DNA of 64,000 nucleotides from an uncultured Selenomonadales bacterium (GTDB lineage: Bacteria > Bacillota > Negativicutes > Selenomonadales > Selenomonadaceae): positions 1-64,000 of the forward strand of contig CALFJC010000101.1 of NCBI GenBank assembly GCA_937877655.1, written 5' to 3'. Within the stretch, counting starts at the first letter, position 1, and every line of letters starts with the position of its first letter. Below the pieces are notes generated by a model. It did no database searches, had not been told where the DNA came from, and worked only from the letters and a program-made list of their open reading frames with translations. Position numbers and translations under genes: made by a program. Shown here piece by piece: positions 33,444 through 42,166 of this stretch.

Positions 33444-36389
33444 TTGGAAATTAATAAAGAACTTAACGGCTTTCGTTTGAAAAATTTTTCCGAAGTCGCC
33501 GAGCTCGGCGCGAAGACTTACGAGTTTGAACACATTAAAACGGGCGCGAAACTTTTTTATGTCGCGGCAGATGATGACAACAAAGTTTTTTATATCGGCT
33601 TCCGCACGCCGCCGAAAGATGATACGGGCGTTGCGCACATTGTCGAACACTCGGTTTTGTGCGGCTCGAAAAAATATCCTTTGAAGGAGCCGTTCGTTGA
33701 GCTCGTCAAAGGTTCGCTGAATACTTTTCTGAACGCCATGACTTATCCCGACAAAACCGTTTATCCCGTCGCCAGCCGCAACGCAAAAGATTTTCGCAAC
33801 CTTCAGGACGTTTATCTCGACGCGGTTTTTAATCCCGTCATGTTGAAGACGCCCGAAATTTTGATGCAGGAAGGCTGGCATTATGAAGTAATTAGGAATG
33901 AGGAATTAGGAATTAGGAATGAAGAAGAGTTATCGTTGAAGTACAGCGGCGTTGTTTATAACGAAATGAAAGGCGCGTTGTCTTCGCCCGATGACATTTT
34001 GGGCAGCAAACTTTTGCAAAAAACTTTTCCGCAAAATTGTTACGGCTTTCAATCGGGCGGCGACCCCGAAGCAATTCCGAATCTCACACAGGAAAAATTT
34101 ATCGCCTTCCATCAAAAATTTTATCACCCGTCGAACAGTTTCATTTATCTTTACGGCGACGTGGACATTGCCGAGCAGTTGGATTATCTCAACCGCGAAT
34201 ATCTTTCCGCCTTTGAAAAAATCGAAGTTGATTCGGAAATTTCCTTGCAACCGACTTTCGCCGAGATGAAAATTTTTGACGAAGTTTATCCGATTGGCGA
34301 AGAAGAATCCGCCGCCGAAAAAACTTTTCTTGCGTTAAATCTGGTTGTCGGCAACGTCGAAGATACTCTTACGAATTTGGGCTTGGGGATTTTGAGTCAC
34401 GCGCTGTTTTCGAGCCCCGCCGCGCCCGTCCGCAAAGCTCTGATTGATTCGGGTTTGGGAAAAGATGTCGATGTCGGGCTTGAAGACGATTTGCGCCAAC
34501 CGACTTTTACAATCACGCTGAGCGGCTCGGAAAAAAATCGTGCAGAAAAATTTTACAACCTTTTGAACGACGAACTTAAAAAGCTCGCCGACAACGGCAT
34601 TGACAAAACTTTGTTGCAGGCATCGATAAATTTGATGGAGTTTCGTCTTCGCGAGGCGGACTTCGGGCTTGCGCCAAAAGGTTTGATTTACGGCTTGCGA
34701 CTTTTGAAAACTTGGCTTTACGGCGGCGACCCGAATGCTTATCTGCGTTACGAAGAAGATTTGGCGGCGATTAAGCGCGGGCTTGACGAAAATTATTTTG
34801 AAAATCTCGTTCGGAAATATTTTTTGGAAAATCCGCACAAAGTTTTGATGACGCTCGCGCCCGATAAAAATTTTGCCAAAAAACGTGACGCCGAGCAGGC
34901 AAAAAAGCTTGCAGAAATTAAATCCCGCTTGACTCCCGCGCAGATTGAAGAAATTATCTCGACGACCGCGAAATTAAAACTCCGTCAACAAACTCCCGAT
35001 TCGCCAGAAGCTTTGAAGACAATTCCGATTCTCAAGCGCGAAGACCTTCGCAAGGAGGCGGAGCATTTCCCGTTACAATTCCGTGACATTGACGGCGCGA
35101 AAATTCTTTTCAGCAACCTCGACACGCACGGCATAATTTATCTGACTTTTTATTTCGACGCCCTTAAAGTTCCGCAAGATAAAATTTGCCATGCCTACCT
35201 TTTGACGGAGCTTTTGGGCAATATCGATACCAAAAAACATTCCTACGAAGAACTTGCGATTCTTACAAATTTGCATGTCGGCGGCTTCGGAACAAATCTC
35301 CGCGCAGATCCCGAAAAAGATTCGCCGAATTCATTTGCGCCGCGCATGAAAGTTTTTGTCAAAGCGTTGGAATCAAAACTCGCCGAGATGACAGACATCC
35401 TCGCGGAAATTTTCAACGAAACAATTTTCACGAACAAAAAACGCCTGCGCGAACTTGTCGAACAGGAGCAAATCGGTTTTGAATTGAACTTACAAAACAT
35501 GGCGACGCAAATAGTTTCCGCGCAGCTCGTCGCTTATCAAAATAAATCCGGAGCTTACAACGCCGCCGCTTTTCTGCCTTACAACAAATTTTTAAAAGAT
35601 TTGCTTGCGAACTTCGACGAGAAATTTGAAGATTTTGTTGACGAATTGCGCGACGTGTTCAATCGCCTTGTCAATCGCAACGGCTTGATTATCAGCGTGA
35701 CGGCTCCCGAAGAGCTTTACAAAAAATTTGTGCCGCATCTCCACAAACTTTTGAAGGGAATGACGGTTGACGAATACCAGCGCGAACATTATTCTTTTCC
35801 TTGCAAGCCGAAAAACGAAGGACTTTATTCGCAAAGCCGCGTTCAATACGTCGGCAAGGGCGCGAATTTTATCGAGCTTGGGCACGAATACACGGGCGCG
35901 CTGAACATTTTGGAAACGATTTTGCGCTATGAATATCTCTGGATAAAAATTCGTGTGCAGGGCGGCGCGTATGGAGCTTTTGCGAGTTTCAATCGCAACG
36001 GAAATTTATTTTTCGGCTCTTATCGCGACCCGAATCTTTCCGAGACGCTGAAAACTTTTGACGGCACGGCTGACTTCCTTAAAAATTTCGACGTGAGCGA
36101 CCGCGAAATGGACAAATACATTATCGGCACGCTGAGTAAATCCGACAAGCCGTTGACGCCTTCGCTTAAGGGACAAGTTGCCGCCGATTTTTGCTTGAGA
36201 AATATTACTTACGCCGACCGCCAAAAATCTCGCGATGAAATTTTATCTGCGCGGCAGGAAGATATTCGCGCCTTGTCTAAATTGGTTGCGGACTGCATGA
36301 AACAAAATTATCTGTGCGTTTTCGGCAATGAAGAGATTATCAAGGAGCACAAAGAAATTTTCGGCGAAATAAAATCGGCGACGGATTGA
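33444..36389 (+). CDS. M16C metallopeptidase (presequence-protease/Cym1-like)
   Basis: The product is about 981 aa. The TTG at 33444 is 7 nt after GAGGAGG and is preferred; the ATG at 33438 is too close to that site. The inverted zinc motif HIVEH lies near residue 66, with the downstream glutamates in the KEPFVELVKGSLNTFLNAMTYPDKT region. The C-terminal half is the inactive second lobe, including GNEEI near the end. The family degrades unfolded peptides inside a closed chamber. A 35-bp run of 7-bp repeats is embedded in frame near residues 149-161. Confidence 0.92.
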   Translation: MEINKELNGFRLKNFSEVAELGAKTYEFEHIKTGAKLFYVAADDDNKVFYIGFRTPPKDDTGVAHIVEHSVLCGSKKYPLKEPFVELVKGSLNTFLNAMTYPDKTVYPVASRNAKDFRNLQDVYLDAVFNPVMLKTPEILMQEGWHYEVIRNEELGIRNEEELSLKYSGVVYNEMKGALSSPDDILGSKLLQKTFPQNCYGFQSGGDPEAIPNLTQEKFIAFHQKFYHPSNSFIYLYGDVDIAEQLDYLNREYLSAFEKIEVDSEISLQPTFAEMKIFDEVYPIGEEESAAEKTFLALNLVVGNVEDTLTNLGLGILSHALFSSPAAPVRKALIDSGLGKDVDVGLEDDLRQPTFTITLSGSEKNRAEKFYNLLNDELKKLADNGIDKTLLQASINLMEFRLREADFGLAPKGLIYGLRLLKTWLYGGDPNAYLRYEEDLAAIKRGLDENYFENLVRKYFLENPHKVLMTLAPDKNFAKKRDAEQAKKLAEIKSRLTPAQIEEIISTTAKLKLRQQTPDSPEALKTIPILKREDLRKEAEHFPLQFRDIDGAKILFSNLDTHGIIYLTFYFDALKVPQDKICHAYLLTELLGNIDTKKHSYEELAILTNLHVGGFGTNLRADPEKDSPNSFAPRMKVFVKALESKLAEMTDILAEIFNETIFTNKKRLRELVEQEQIGFELNLQNMATQIVSAQLVAYQNKSGAYNAAAFLPYNKFLKDLLANFDEKFEDFVDELRDVFNRLVNRNGLIISVTAPEELYKKFVPHLHKLLKGMTVDEYQREHYSFPCKPKNEGLYSQSRVQYVGKGANFIELGHEYTGALNILETILRYEYLWIKIRVQGGAYGAFASFNRNGNLFFGSYRDPNLSETLKTFDGTADFLKNFDVSDREMDKYIIGTLSKSDKPLTPSLKGQVAADFCLRNITYADRQKSRDEILSARQEDIRALSKLVADCMKQNYLCVFGNEEIIKEHKEIFGEIKSATD
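33891..33925 (+). repeat. 7-bp-period repeat inside the M16C peptidase gene
   Basis: Five units (ATTAGGA, ATGAGGA, ATTAGGA, ATTAGGA, ATGAAGA) are read in frame as IRNEELGIRNEEE between HYEV and LSLKYSG. The same unit otherwise occurs between genes. Confidence 0.85.
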
Positions 36390-36396
36390 CGAGGTA

Positions 36397-36888
36397 TTGA
36401 ACGAGCAAATGGATTTTGGAATTATAAATGAACAAACTGTTGATCTTGTTTCTACCATGCATGAAGCAGGCGTTCCTTTCGGCAAATCGCTTGCGTTGTT
36501 CGGCATAGGTTTCAGTCTTGGAAAAAGTTTCATCAAAATAAGACACAAAAAAGGGCGTGCGAGCGTTGCGATTGCCGATGTTATTCGTGACGTAATAATT
36601 TTTTTCATTCTGGGATATTTGCTTGGAGCAGTCGGTGTTGGAGACACACTTTCTGCCGCTGTCGATTCGGTGACTGAAACCATTGCGGAATTGTTGGGCG
36701 GCGAGAATAAAAATTTATCTGAGATTTTGTCGCAAAGGTTGCTCAACGGAATTCAATCTTCGGGCGCGGGAAGCAGTTCCATTGTTTCCGTAATCGCCGA
36801 GGCGATTCAAAAAGGAATAGTTTCAAGTGTTTTAATGTTTATAGGAAGCGCATTAATCGGAATGTTCTTTGCTCTGTTTTTCAATTAG
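36397..36888 (+). CDS. Small membrane protein of unknown function
   Basis: The product is 163 aa from the TTG at 36397, or 159 from the ATG at 36409; neither has a well-spaced ribosome site. Two or three hydrophobic stretches are visible (VIIFFILGYLLGAVGVGD and VSSVLMFIGSALIGMFFALFF at the end), with an amphipathic middle. The stop codon TAG is supplied by the first unit of a 7-bp repeat. No family recognised. It follows the M16C peptidase closely. Confidence 0.65.
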   Translation: MNEQMDFGIINEQTVDLVSTMHEAGVPFGKSLALFGIGFSLGKSFIKIRHKKGRASVAIADVIRDVIIFFILGYLLGAVGVGDTLSAAVDSVTETIAELLGGENKNLSEILSQRLLNGIQSSGAGSSSIVSVIAEAIQKGIVSSVLMFIGSALIGMFFALFFN

Positions 36889-36956
36889 GAACTAGGAACC
36901 AGGAACTAGGAACTAGAGTTTTCATTGCTCATTGCTAATTAATCATTACTAATTGC
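36884..36956. repeat. 7-bp-period hairpin repeat
   Basis: AGGAACT/AGGAACC units (36886-36914) face ATTGCTC/ATTGCTA/ATTACTA units (36926-36954). It lies between the membrane protein gene and dapA. Confidence 0.8.
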
Positions 36957-36974
36957 ATTTTGGGGGGAGTTTGA

Positions 36975-37865
36975 ATGAAAAAGTTACCATTTATCGGGGC
37001 GTGTGTGGCGATTGTTACGCCCTTCGACGAGACGGGAATAAATTTTTCCGAGCTCGGAAGAATTATCGACGATCAGATTGAAAATTTGACGGACGCGATT
37101 TGTATCACGGGCACGACGGGCGAGACTGCCACTCTCGACGACGAAGAACATAAAGCCGCGATAAAATTTGCCGTCGAGCACGTCAACGGGCGCGTCCCCG
37201 TCATTGCGGGCACGGGCTCCAACGATACTTCCTACGCAATTCAAATGTCTCAATACGCTGAAAAAGTCGGAGTAGACGCCGTCCTTTTGGTCACGCCCTA
37301 TTACAACAAGTGCACTCAAAACGGACTCGTCGCGCATTATTTGAAAATCGCCGACAGTATTAATATTCCCGTGATTCTTTACAATGTTCCGGGACGCACG
37401 GGCGTTGACATCAAGCCGGAGTCTTACGCAAAACTTTGCAAACACCCGCGCATTGTCGCAACAAAAGAAGCCAACGGAGATTTAACTTCAATTCTTCGGA
37501 CGCGCAAACTCTGCGGCGATGAACTTGCTGTTTATTCGGGCAATGACGATCAAACCGTCCCGATTCTCTCTCTCGGCGGAAGCGGAGTCATTTCGGTTTT
37601 GTCGAATGTCGCGCCGCGTGACACCCATCTAATCTGCCAAAATTATTTCGACGGAAAAATTGCGGAGGCGTCGCGTATGCAAATCGATTACTGCGATTTA
37701 ATCGACGCGCTTTTCTGCGAAGTGAATCCAATTCCCGTCAAAACCGCAATGGGACTTTTGGGCTGGAACGTAGGAAAATTGCGTATGCCGCTCAGCGAAA
37801 TGGAACCCGCGCATCTTGAAATTTTGAAAAACGCGCTTAAAGCTCACGGACTTTTGAAGGAGTGA
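36975..37865 (+). CDS. dapA: 4-hydroxy-tetrahydrodipicolinate synthase
   Basis: DapA condenses pyruvate with aspartate semialdehyde in lysine/diaminopimelate synthesis. The product is a 296-aa TIM barrel. Motifs: GACVAIVTPFDE, ITGTTGETATL, YYNKCTQNGLVAHY, LYNVPGRTGVD with the catalytic Tyr, and the Schiff-base lysine in IVATKEANGD. GGGGGGAG precedes the ATG. dapB is about 29 kb away, so the pathway genes are split. Confidence 0.97.
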   Translation: MKKLPFIGACVAIVTPFDETGINFSELGRIIDDQIENLTDAICITGTTGETATLDDEEHKAAIKFAVEHVNGRVPVIAGTGSNDTSYAIQMSQYAEKVGVDAVLLVTPYYNKCTQNGLVAHYLKIADSINIPVILYNVPGRTGVDIKPESYAKLCKHPRIVATKEANGDLTSILRTRKLCGDELAVYSGNDDQTVPILSLGGSGVISVLSNVAPRDTHLICQNYFDGKIAEASRMQIDYCDLIDALFCEVNPIPVKTAMGLLGWNVGKLRMPLSEMEPAHLEILKNALKAHGLLKE

Positions 37866-37870
37866 GAATT

Positions 37871-38143
37871 ATGCGAATGTCCAAGCAAGAACGGCTTCAG
37901 CAGAGTTACGAAAAAGACATGAAGAAACTTCTCCCTTACGGCGTGAAGACCGACGAACAAGGCAGATATTTGGTTCACATTGACAATTCAAACAACATGC
38001 CGAAAGCTTATTTTGCCGACAAGACGGGCGCGAGAGTAAGAATTACCGCCAATACTTTTTATCGCTGGCTTGAGGAAGGAAAAGCCGTTGAAGTCAGCGA
38101 TGAAGAGTTGCCGCGCAGTAAAAAGAAAAAACTGAAAGTCTGA
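37871..38143 (+). CDS. Small basic hypothetical protein
   Basis: The product is 90 aa from the ATG at 37871, 9 nt after AAGGAG; an upstream GTG at 37862 is less likely. It is Lys/Arg-rich, with a C-terminal SKKKKLKV tail and a compact middle (YLVHIDNSNNMPKAYFADKT). It may bind nucleic acid, but nothing proves this. It lies in the dapA operon 5 nt after the dapA stop. Confidence 0.7.
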   Translation: MRMSKQERLQQSYEKDMKKLLPYGVKTDEQGRYLVHIDNSNNMPKAYFADKTGARVRITANTFYRWLEEGKAVEVSDEELPRSKKKKLKV

Positions 38144-38156
38144 AAGGAGAATCGCC

Positions 38157-38816
38157 ATGAAAAAGTTTTTAGCCGCGTTGGCAATGTTGGCGATATTTTT
38201 GACTTCGTCCGTCGCATTGGCGGCTTACGAAGAAAATATCGAAGAAGACGCCGACTTGACAACGATAAAGACAATGGCTGTCGCGATGCCGAATTTTTAT
38301 AAAATGGAAGAGGCTGAACCGACAATCGACGAACTTACGAAATCGATTTACGCCGCCGGCAGAGACACTTCTTCGCACGACATAATTTCTTACGAGGAAA
38401 TAGCCGCCGCCGTTCGCCGCGATACCGGCGTTGATATTTATTCGCTTGACACCGTCGAGGCAGAGAAAATTTTCAACGCGAACATTGCCAAATACGCCGA
38501 TACTTACATGATAACGACCGTCGCCAACAATTCGGGCAGACCGTGGCTTTTCTTCTACGTTTACAATGCCGCCGACCAAAAACTTCTTTACACTTACAGT
38601 TTGCAGTCGAGTTCAATCGGCAAAAACGCCAAAGATTATCGCAAAGCCGCCGAAAATTTTTATAAACAATTCGACATGACTTCCGAGAAAAATTTGAGTA
38701 AGGAAGACAAAAAGAATGCCGAAGCCAAGCGCGAGGCGAAGGCTCAAAAACGCAAGATTAAAAAGGTGACTTACAAAACCGGGCAATCGAAAGCCGATTT
38801 GGTCAAGAAAAAATAG
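38157..38816 (+). CDS. Secreted hypothetical protein
   Basis: The product is 219 aa with a signal peptide (MKKFLAALAMLAIFLTSSVA, cleavage near ALA-AY). A compact domain of about 140 residues contains KTMAVAMPNFYKM and DTYMITTVANNSGRPWLFFYVY, which recalls small periplasmic LPS- or lipoprotein-associated folds. A strongly basic Lys-rich C-terminal tail follows. Family not recognised. It is the last gene of the dapA operon. Confidence 0.72.
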   Translation: MKKFLAALAMLAIFLTSSVALAAYEENIEEDADLTTIKTMAVAMPNFYKMEEAEPTIDELTKSIYAAGRDTSSHDIISYEEIAAAVRRDTGVDIYSLDTVEAEKIFNANIAKYADTYMITTVANNSGRPWLFFYVYNAADQKLLYTYSLQSSSIGKNAKDYRKAAENFYKQFDMTSEKNLSKEDKKNAEAKREAKAQKRKIKKVTYKTGQSKADLVKKK

Positions 38817-38898
38817 ATGGAAAGATGGTTAGATTGAAAGATGGAAAGTAAAAGCTTTTCCACTTTCAATCTTTCCACCTTATGAACTTTCCATCTTA
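38817..38898. repeat. 7-bp-period-like hairpin repeat
   Basis: GATGGAAA/GATTGAAAG units (38817-38851) face their complement CTTTCAATCTTTCCA and CTTTCCATCTTA (38861-38898). Confidence 0.75.
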
Positions 38899-38920
38899 TA
38901 ATTTCATAACGCCAAAAAAA

Positions 38921-38953
38921 AATCCCGCCGAATTTTTCGACGGGATATTTTTT
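38921..38953. terminator. Intrinsic terminator between convergent genes
   Basis: The stem ATCCCGCCG/CGACGGGAT has A and T runs on both sides. It can serve the dapA operon and the minus-strand gene ending at 38952. Confidence 0.8.
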
Positions 38954-39320
38954 ATTCGCCGTAAAGAATCAGTCTGACCATTTGCCCGAACTCGGATTTG
39001 TTTGAATAATGTTGCGGCGGACGGCTCGATTTATTCGATTCAATTTCGGCTCGCGTATCGTAGGAAAGAATTTTCGACCACAAAATTTCGTAAGTTTTTT
39101 CGGCGTGATTTATTTTCACGTCGTAAACGTACATGCGATTCAAACTCGCCTTGATAACCGCCATGTTCACATAGAAAATTGCCGAATTTTCGGTTTGCAC
39201 GGTGTCGGCGTCGTAGTAATAGCCCGTATCTTCCATTGCGTCGATAAATTTCAAATTCTCCGCCGCGCAGGTCGAATTCATCATAAAAATTGCCGCGCAG
39301 ATTATAAAAAATTTTTTCAT
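38952..39320 (-). CDS. Small secreted hypothetical protein
   Basis: The product is 122 aa with a signal peptide (MKKFFIICAAIFMMNSTCAA). The mature part, about 100 aa, contains a repeated Tyr/Asp pattern (GYYYDADTVQTENSAIFYVN) and YDVKINHAEKTYEILWSKI. This resembles the short surface-adhesin-like E-type proteins often seen in Selenomonads, but no named family is certain. It is probably co-transcribed with the YdcF-like gene upstream (11-bp gap). Confidence 0.7.
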   Translation of the reverse strand: MKKFFIICAAIFMMNSTCAAENLKFIDAMEDTGYYYDADTVQTENSAIFYVNMAVIKASLNRMYVYDVKINHAEKTYEILWSKILSYDTRAEIESNKSSRPPQHYSNKSEFGQMVRLILYGE

Positions 39321-39331
39321 TTAATCACTCC

Positions 39332-40096
39332 TCATACGCCGAAAATTTCCGTTATGAAAGTCCGCAAAACTTCCTGCATAACCGTTACATTCAACAGCAA
39401 GGCTTCGGCTCGCGGGCGCAGTTTCGTATAATGAAAAGTCGGATTGTGCGCAACCGTAAAATCTGTCGGGTAAGGTATCGGCTCGAAGTTGCAAAGATTG
39501 AAATTCAGAACGGCGCGGTTCATGTGAAAGGCACTCGTCACGAGCACGGGCTTTTTGAAATTTTTTTCGCGCAAAATTTCTGCGGAATATCTTGCATTTT
39601 GAGTTGTGTTGACGCTCTTTGTTTCGACTAAAATTTTTTCTTCGGCGACGCCCAAAGTTTTTAAAATCCGCGCAGATATTTCCGCTTCCGCGCCCGAATC
39701 GCTGTAAGTTTGTCCGCCGCTTACCAAAATCGGCACGTTCAAAATTTTTTGCAGTCTGACCGCCGTCAAAAGTCTGTTGGCAGGGCTCGCGCATAAAGCT
39801 CCCACGCCGTCAACGTCGGGCACTTGACTTATCGCGCCGCCGCCGAGTAAAACAATCACATCTGCGCCCAAAACTTCAATCTGCGCGGGCGGCATATAAG
39901 TTTTTTCCAACCAACCCATCAATCTTTCCGCAACCAAACTCGTACAAAGCAGATAGAAAATCGCCGTCCCGACCAAAACGATTAAAGAAAGTTTCCTGTC
40001 GATTCGGAAAAGCTTGACTGCCAACGCAACCATCAACAGAACAAAAATTCCCGGCGGCAAAATCCATGCGGCTCCGAATTTCAAAAAGTAAACCAA
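39332..40096 (-). CDS. YdcF/ElyC-type DUF218 membrane protein
   Basis: The product is 254 aa: two N-terminal transmembrane helices followed by a DUF218 domain. Motifs: DVIVLLGGGAI, ANRLLTAVRLQKILNVPILVSGGQTYSD, EAEISARILKTLGV, TKSVNTTQNARYSAEIL and VTSAFHMNRA. ElyC-type members influence envelope polysaccharide or peptidoglycan assembly; the biochemical role is not settled. Confidence 0.85.
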   Translation of the reverse strand: MVYFLKFGAAWILPPGIFVLLMVALAVKLFRIDRKLSLIVLVGTAIFYLLCTSLVAERLMGWLEKTYMPPAQIEVLGADVIVLLGGGAISQVPDVDGVGALCASPANRLLTAVRLQKILNVPILVSGGQTYSDSGAEAEISARILKTLGVAEEKILVETKSVNTTQNARYSAEILREKNFKKPVLVTSAFHMNRAVLNFNLCNFEPIPYPTDFTVAHNPTFHYTKLRPRAEALLLNVTVMQEVLRTFITEIFGV

Positions 40097-40156
40097 AAAA
40101 TCACACTCGCTCGATTAATTTTTTTTCCATGATACAACAGCGGCGAAGGAAAAGCA

Positions 40157-40193
40157 ATTAGGAACTAGGAATTAGGAACTAGGAATTAGGAGT
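40157..40193. repeat. 7-bp-period repeat
   Basis: Units AGGAACT/AGGAATT alternate five times. Read on the minus strand, the repeat provides the last codons (TPNS) and the TAG stop of panC. Confidence 0.85.
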
Positions 40194-41033
40194 TAAAATA
40201 ATGTTGTCGATAAGGCGCGTCTTCCCGATAAAAATCGCCGCCGCCAGCAAACTTTCTCCTTCGACAAATTCTGTCTCCTCAAGCGAAGGATATTTTAAAA
40301 GCTCGATATAATCCGCCGAAATTGAAGGCTCCGTTGCCAATTCATCCGCCACAATTTTTTTGAGAGCGGCAGAATTTTTTTCGCCCGCAAAAAATGTCGC
40401 TTCAGCTTTTTTCAAGCCGCGTGAAAGTGCCAATGCAGAAATTTTTTCTTCCGAAGTCAAATAAGCATTCCGTGACGACAAAGCCAAGCCGCTTTCTTCG
40501 CGAACTATCGGCAACATGTTCACTTTCGGCGACAAATTCAAATCGGTTACGAAGCGTTTCACAACCGCGACTTGTTGGGCGTCCTTTTGCCCGAAGAAAC
40601 TTTCATCCGCCTGCGTTATGTTCATGAGTTTCGTTACAACCGTTGCCACGCCGCGAAAATGTGTCGGGCGACTCGCTCCGCAAAGTTTTTTTGTCAAGCC
40701 GCCTTCGACATTAACATAAGTCGAAAAGCCCGCAGGATACATTTCTTCGGGCGAAGGATGAAAAATCGCGTCAACGCCGAGCAATTTCAATTTTGCAACG
40801 TCCTTTTCAAAAGTTCGCGGATAAGCGTCAAAGTCTTCGTTCGGAGCAAATTGCGTTGGATTCACGAACACGGAAACAATCGTAACGTCGCATTTTTCTT
40901 TCGACGCCTTGACAAGCGACAAATGCCCTTCATGCAACGCGCCCATTGTCGGCACGAGTCCGATAATTTTTCCTGCGCAGTGACATTCCCGCGAAAAATT
41001 TTTCATGTCCTTAACCGTTGTAAAAATTTTCAT
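40179..41033 (-). CDS. panC: Pantothenate synthetase
   Basis: PanC joins pantoate and beta-alanine with ATP to make pantothenate, the precursor of CoA. The product is 284 aa. Motifs: VPTMGALHEGHLSLV (nucleotidyltransferase HxGH-type site), SVFVNPTQFAPNEDF, RPTHFRGVATVVTKL, ESFFGQKDAQQV, REESGLALSSRN. The ATG at 41033 is 7 nt after GGAGG. panB and panD are absent nearby. The gene directly upstream encodes a BASS-family carrier. Confidence 0.97.
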   Translation of the reverse strand: MKIFTTVKDMKNFSRECHCAGKIIGLVPTMGALHEGHLSLVKASKEKCDVTIVSVFVNPTQFAPNEDFDAYPRTFEKDVAKLKLLGVDAIFHPSPEEMYPAGFSTYVNVEGGLTKKLCGASRPTHFRGVATVVTKLMNITQADESFFGQKDAQQVAVVKRFVTDLNLSPKVNMLPIVREESGLALSSRNAYLTSEEKISALALSRGLKKAEATFFAGEKNSAALKKIVADELATEPSISADYIELLKYPSLEETEFVEGESLLAAAIFIGKTRLIDNIILTPNS

Positions 41034-41047
41034 CTCAAATCCTCCAA

Positions 41048-41995
41048 TCAAATTTTAGCCGCCAAATCGTTGACGGAGTGTTCTTCGCGCTTTACAAAAA
41101 AATTCGCAAGCAGTGAGCCCGATACATTGTGCCACACGCTGAAAATCGCGCCCGGTATCGCCGCCGCCGGATTGAAATAAATAATCGCAAGCGACGCCGC
41201 CAAGCCCGAATTTTGCATACCGACTTCAATAGCTATCGTCCGAGATTTTTTTGAATCGAGTTTAAAAACGCTTGCCAAGCCGTAGCCGAGCAATAATCCC
41301 AGCGCATTGTGCAAAATCACAATCAAAGCCATCAACGCGCCGACCGTCAAAAGTTTTTCTGCCGATAACGCAACCACGCCGCCGACAAGCAAAACTATCG
41401 CGACAACCGAGATAAGCGGCAAAATCGGTTGAATTTTTTTTGTGAACGCCGAGAAAAAATGATTCGCCGCCACGCCCAGCAAAACCGGTACCAAAACCAT
41501 TTGCGCGATTGAAATCATCATTGCGGTTAATGAAACTTCGATTCGTGCTCCCGCGAAAAAATATGTCAAAAGCGGCGTAACAAGCGGCGCGAGCAAAGTT
41601 GTTGTCATCGTCATTGAAACCGATAATGCCAAATCGCCGCGAGCCAAATACGCTATGACATTCGACGCCGTGCCGCCGGGACATGTTCCGACTAAAATTA
41701 CTCCTATTGCCAATTCGGGCGGCAAATTAAAAATTATCGTCAAGCCCCACGCAACCAGCGGCATGATCGTAAATTGAGCCGCCACTCCGATTAAAACTTC
41801 AACGGGATGTCTCAAAACTGCGCGGAAATCGTCCGTCGTAAGCGTCATGCCCATTCCGAACATTACGACGCCGAGCATCCATGAAACATACGAGCCGACC
41901 CAAGTTAAAGTTTCGGGAATTGTCGCGCCCAAAATTCCGATTAAGATAACGAAAATCGCCATCCTGTCGACTACGAACTTGCAAAATTTTTTCAT
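41048..41995 (-). CDS. BASS-family transporter, possible pantoate/ketopantoate carrier (PanS-like)
   Basis: The product is 315 aa with nine to ten transmembrane segments. Family motifs: MFGMGMTLTTDDFR, ILVGTCPGGTASNVIAYLA and EVGMQNSGLAASLA. The bile acid:sodium symporter family includes Salmonella PanS, a ketopantoate transporter. Being 14 bp upstream of panC in one operon, with no panB in sight, supports a pantoate or ketopantoate uptake role; this is a contextual inference. The ATG at 41995 is 7 nt after GGAGG. Confidence 0.85.
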   Translation of the reverse strand: MKKFCKFVVDRMAIFVILIGILGATIPETLTWVGSYVSWMLGVVMFGMGMTLTTDDFRAVLRHPVEVLIGVAAQFTIMPLVAWGLTIIFNLPPELAIGVILVGTCPGGTASNVIAYLARGDLALSVSMTMTTTLLAPLVTPLLTYFFAGARIEVSLTAMMISIAQMVLVPVLLGVAANHFFSAFTKKIQPILPLISVVAIVLLVGGVVALSAEKLLTVGALMALIVILHNALGLLLGYGLASVFKLDSKKSRTIAIEVGMQNSGLAASLAIIYFNPAAAIPGAIFSVWHNVSGSLLANFFVKREEHSVNDLAAKI

Positions 41996-42166
41996 AGCCA
42001 AACCTCCAAAAAAGTAAAATGCCTTTCCAACACAAACAAGAAAGGCACACTTATCCTCTGTTTAATTTTCGCCGTTCCTTGTCTCTGTCAAATGATCAAA
42101 GCAAGTACTTAAAAATTTTTTTATCGAAGTACGACTCTCAGAAGAGATGCCGTCTTTTGGAAAATT

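Noticed and set aside
36397..36888. Holin or toxin function for the membrane protein after the M16C peptidase
   Set aside because: Size and hydrophobic pattern alone do not support it; no lysis or antitoxin context.
40157..40193. 7-bp repeats considered as a CRISPR array or VNTR
   Set aside because: No spacers or 25-40-bp repeats and no cas genes; the units are contiguous heptamers.
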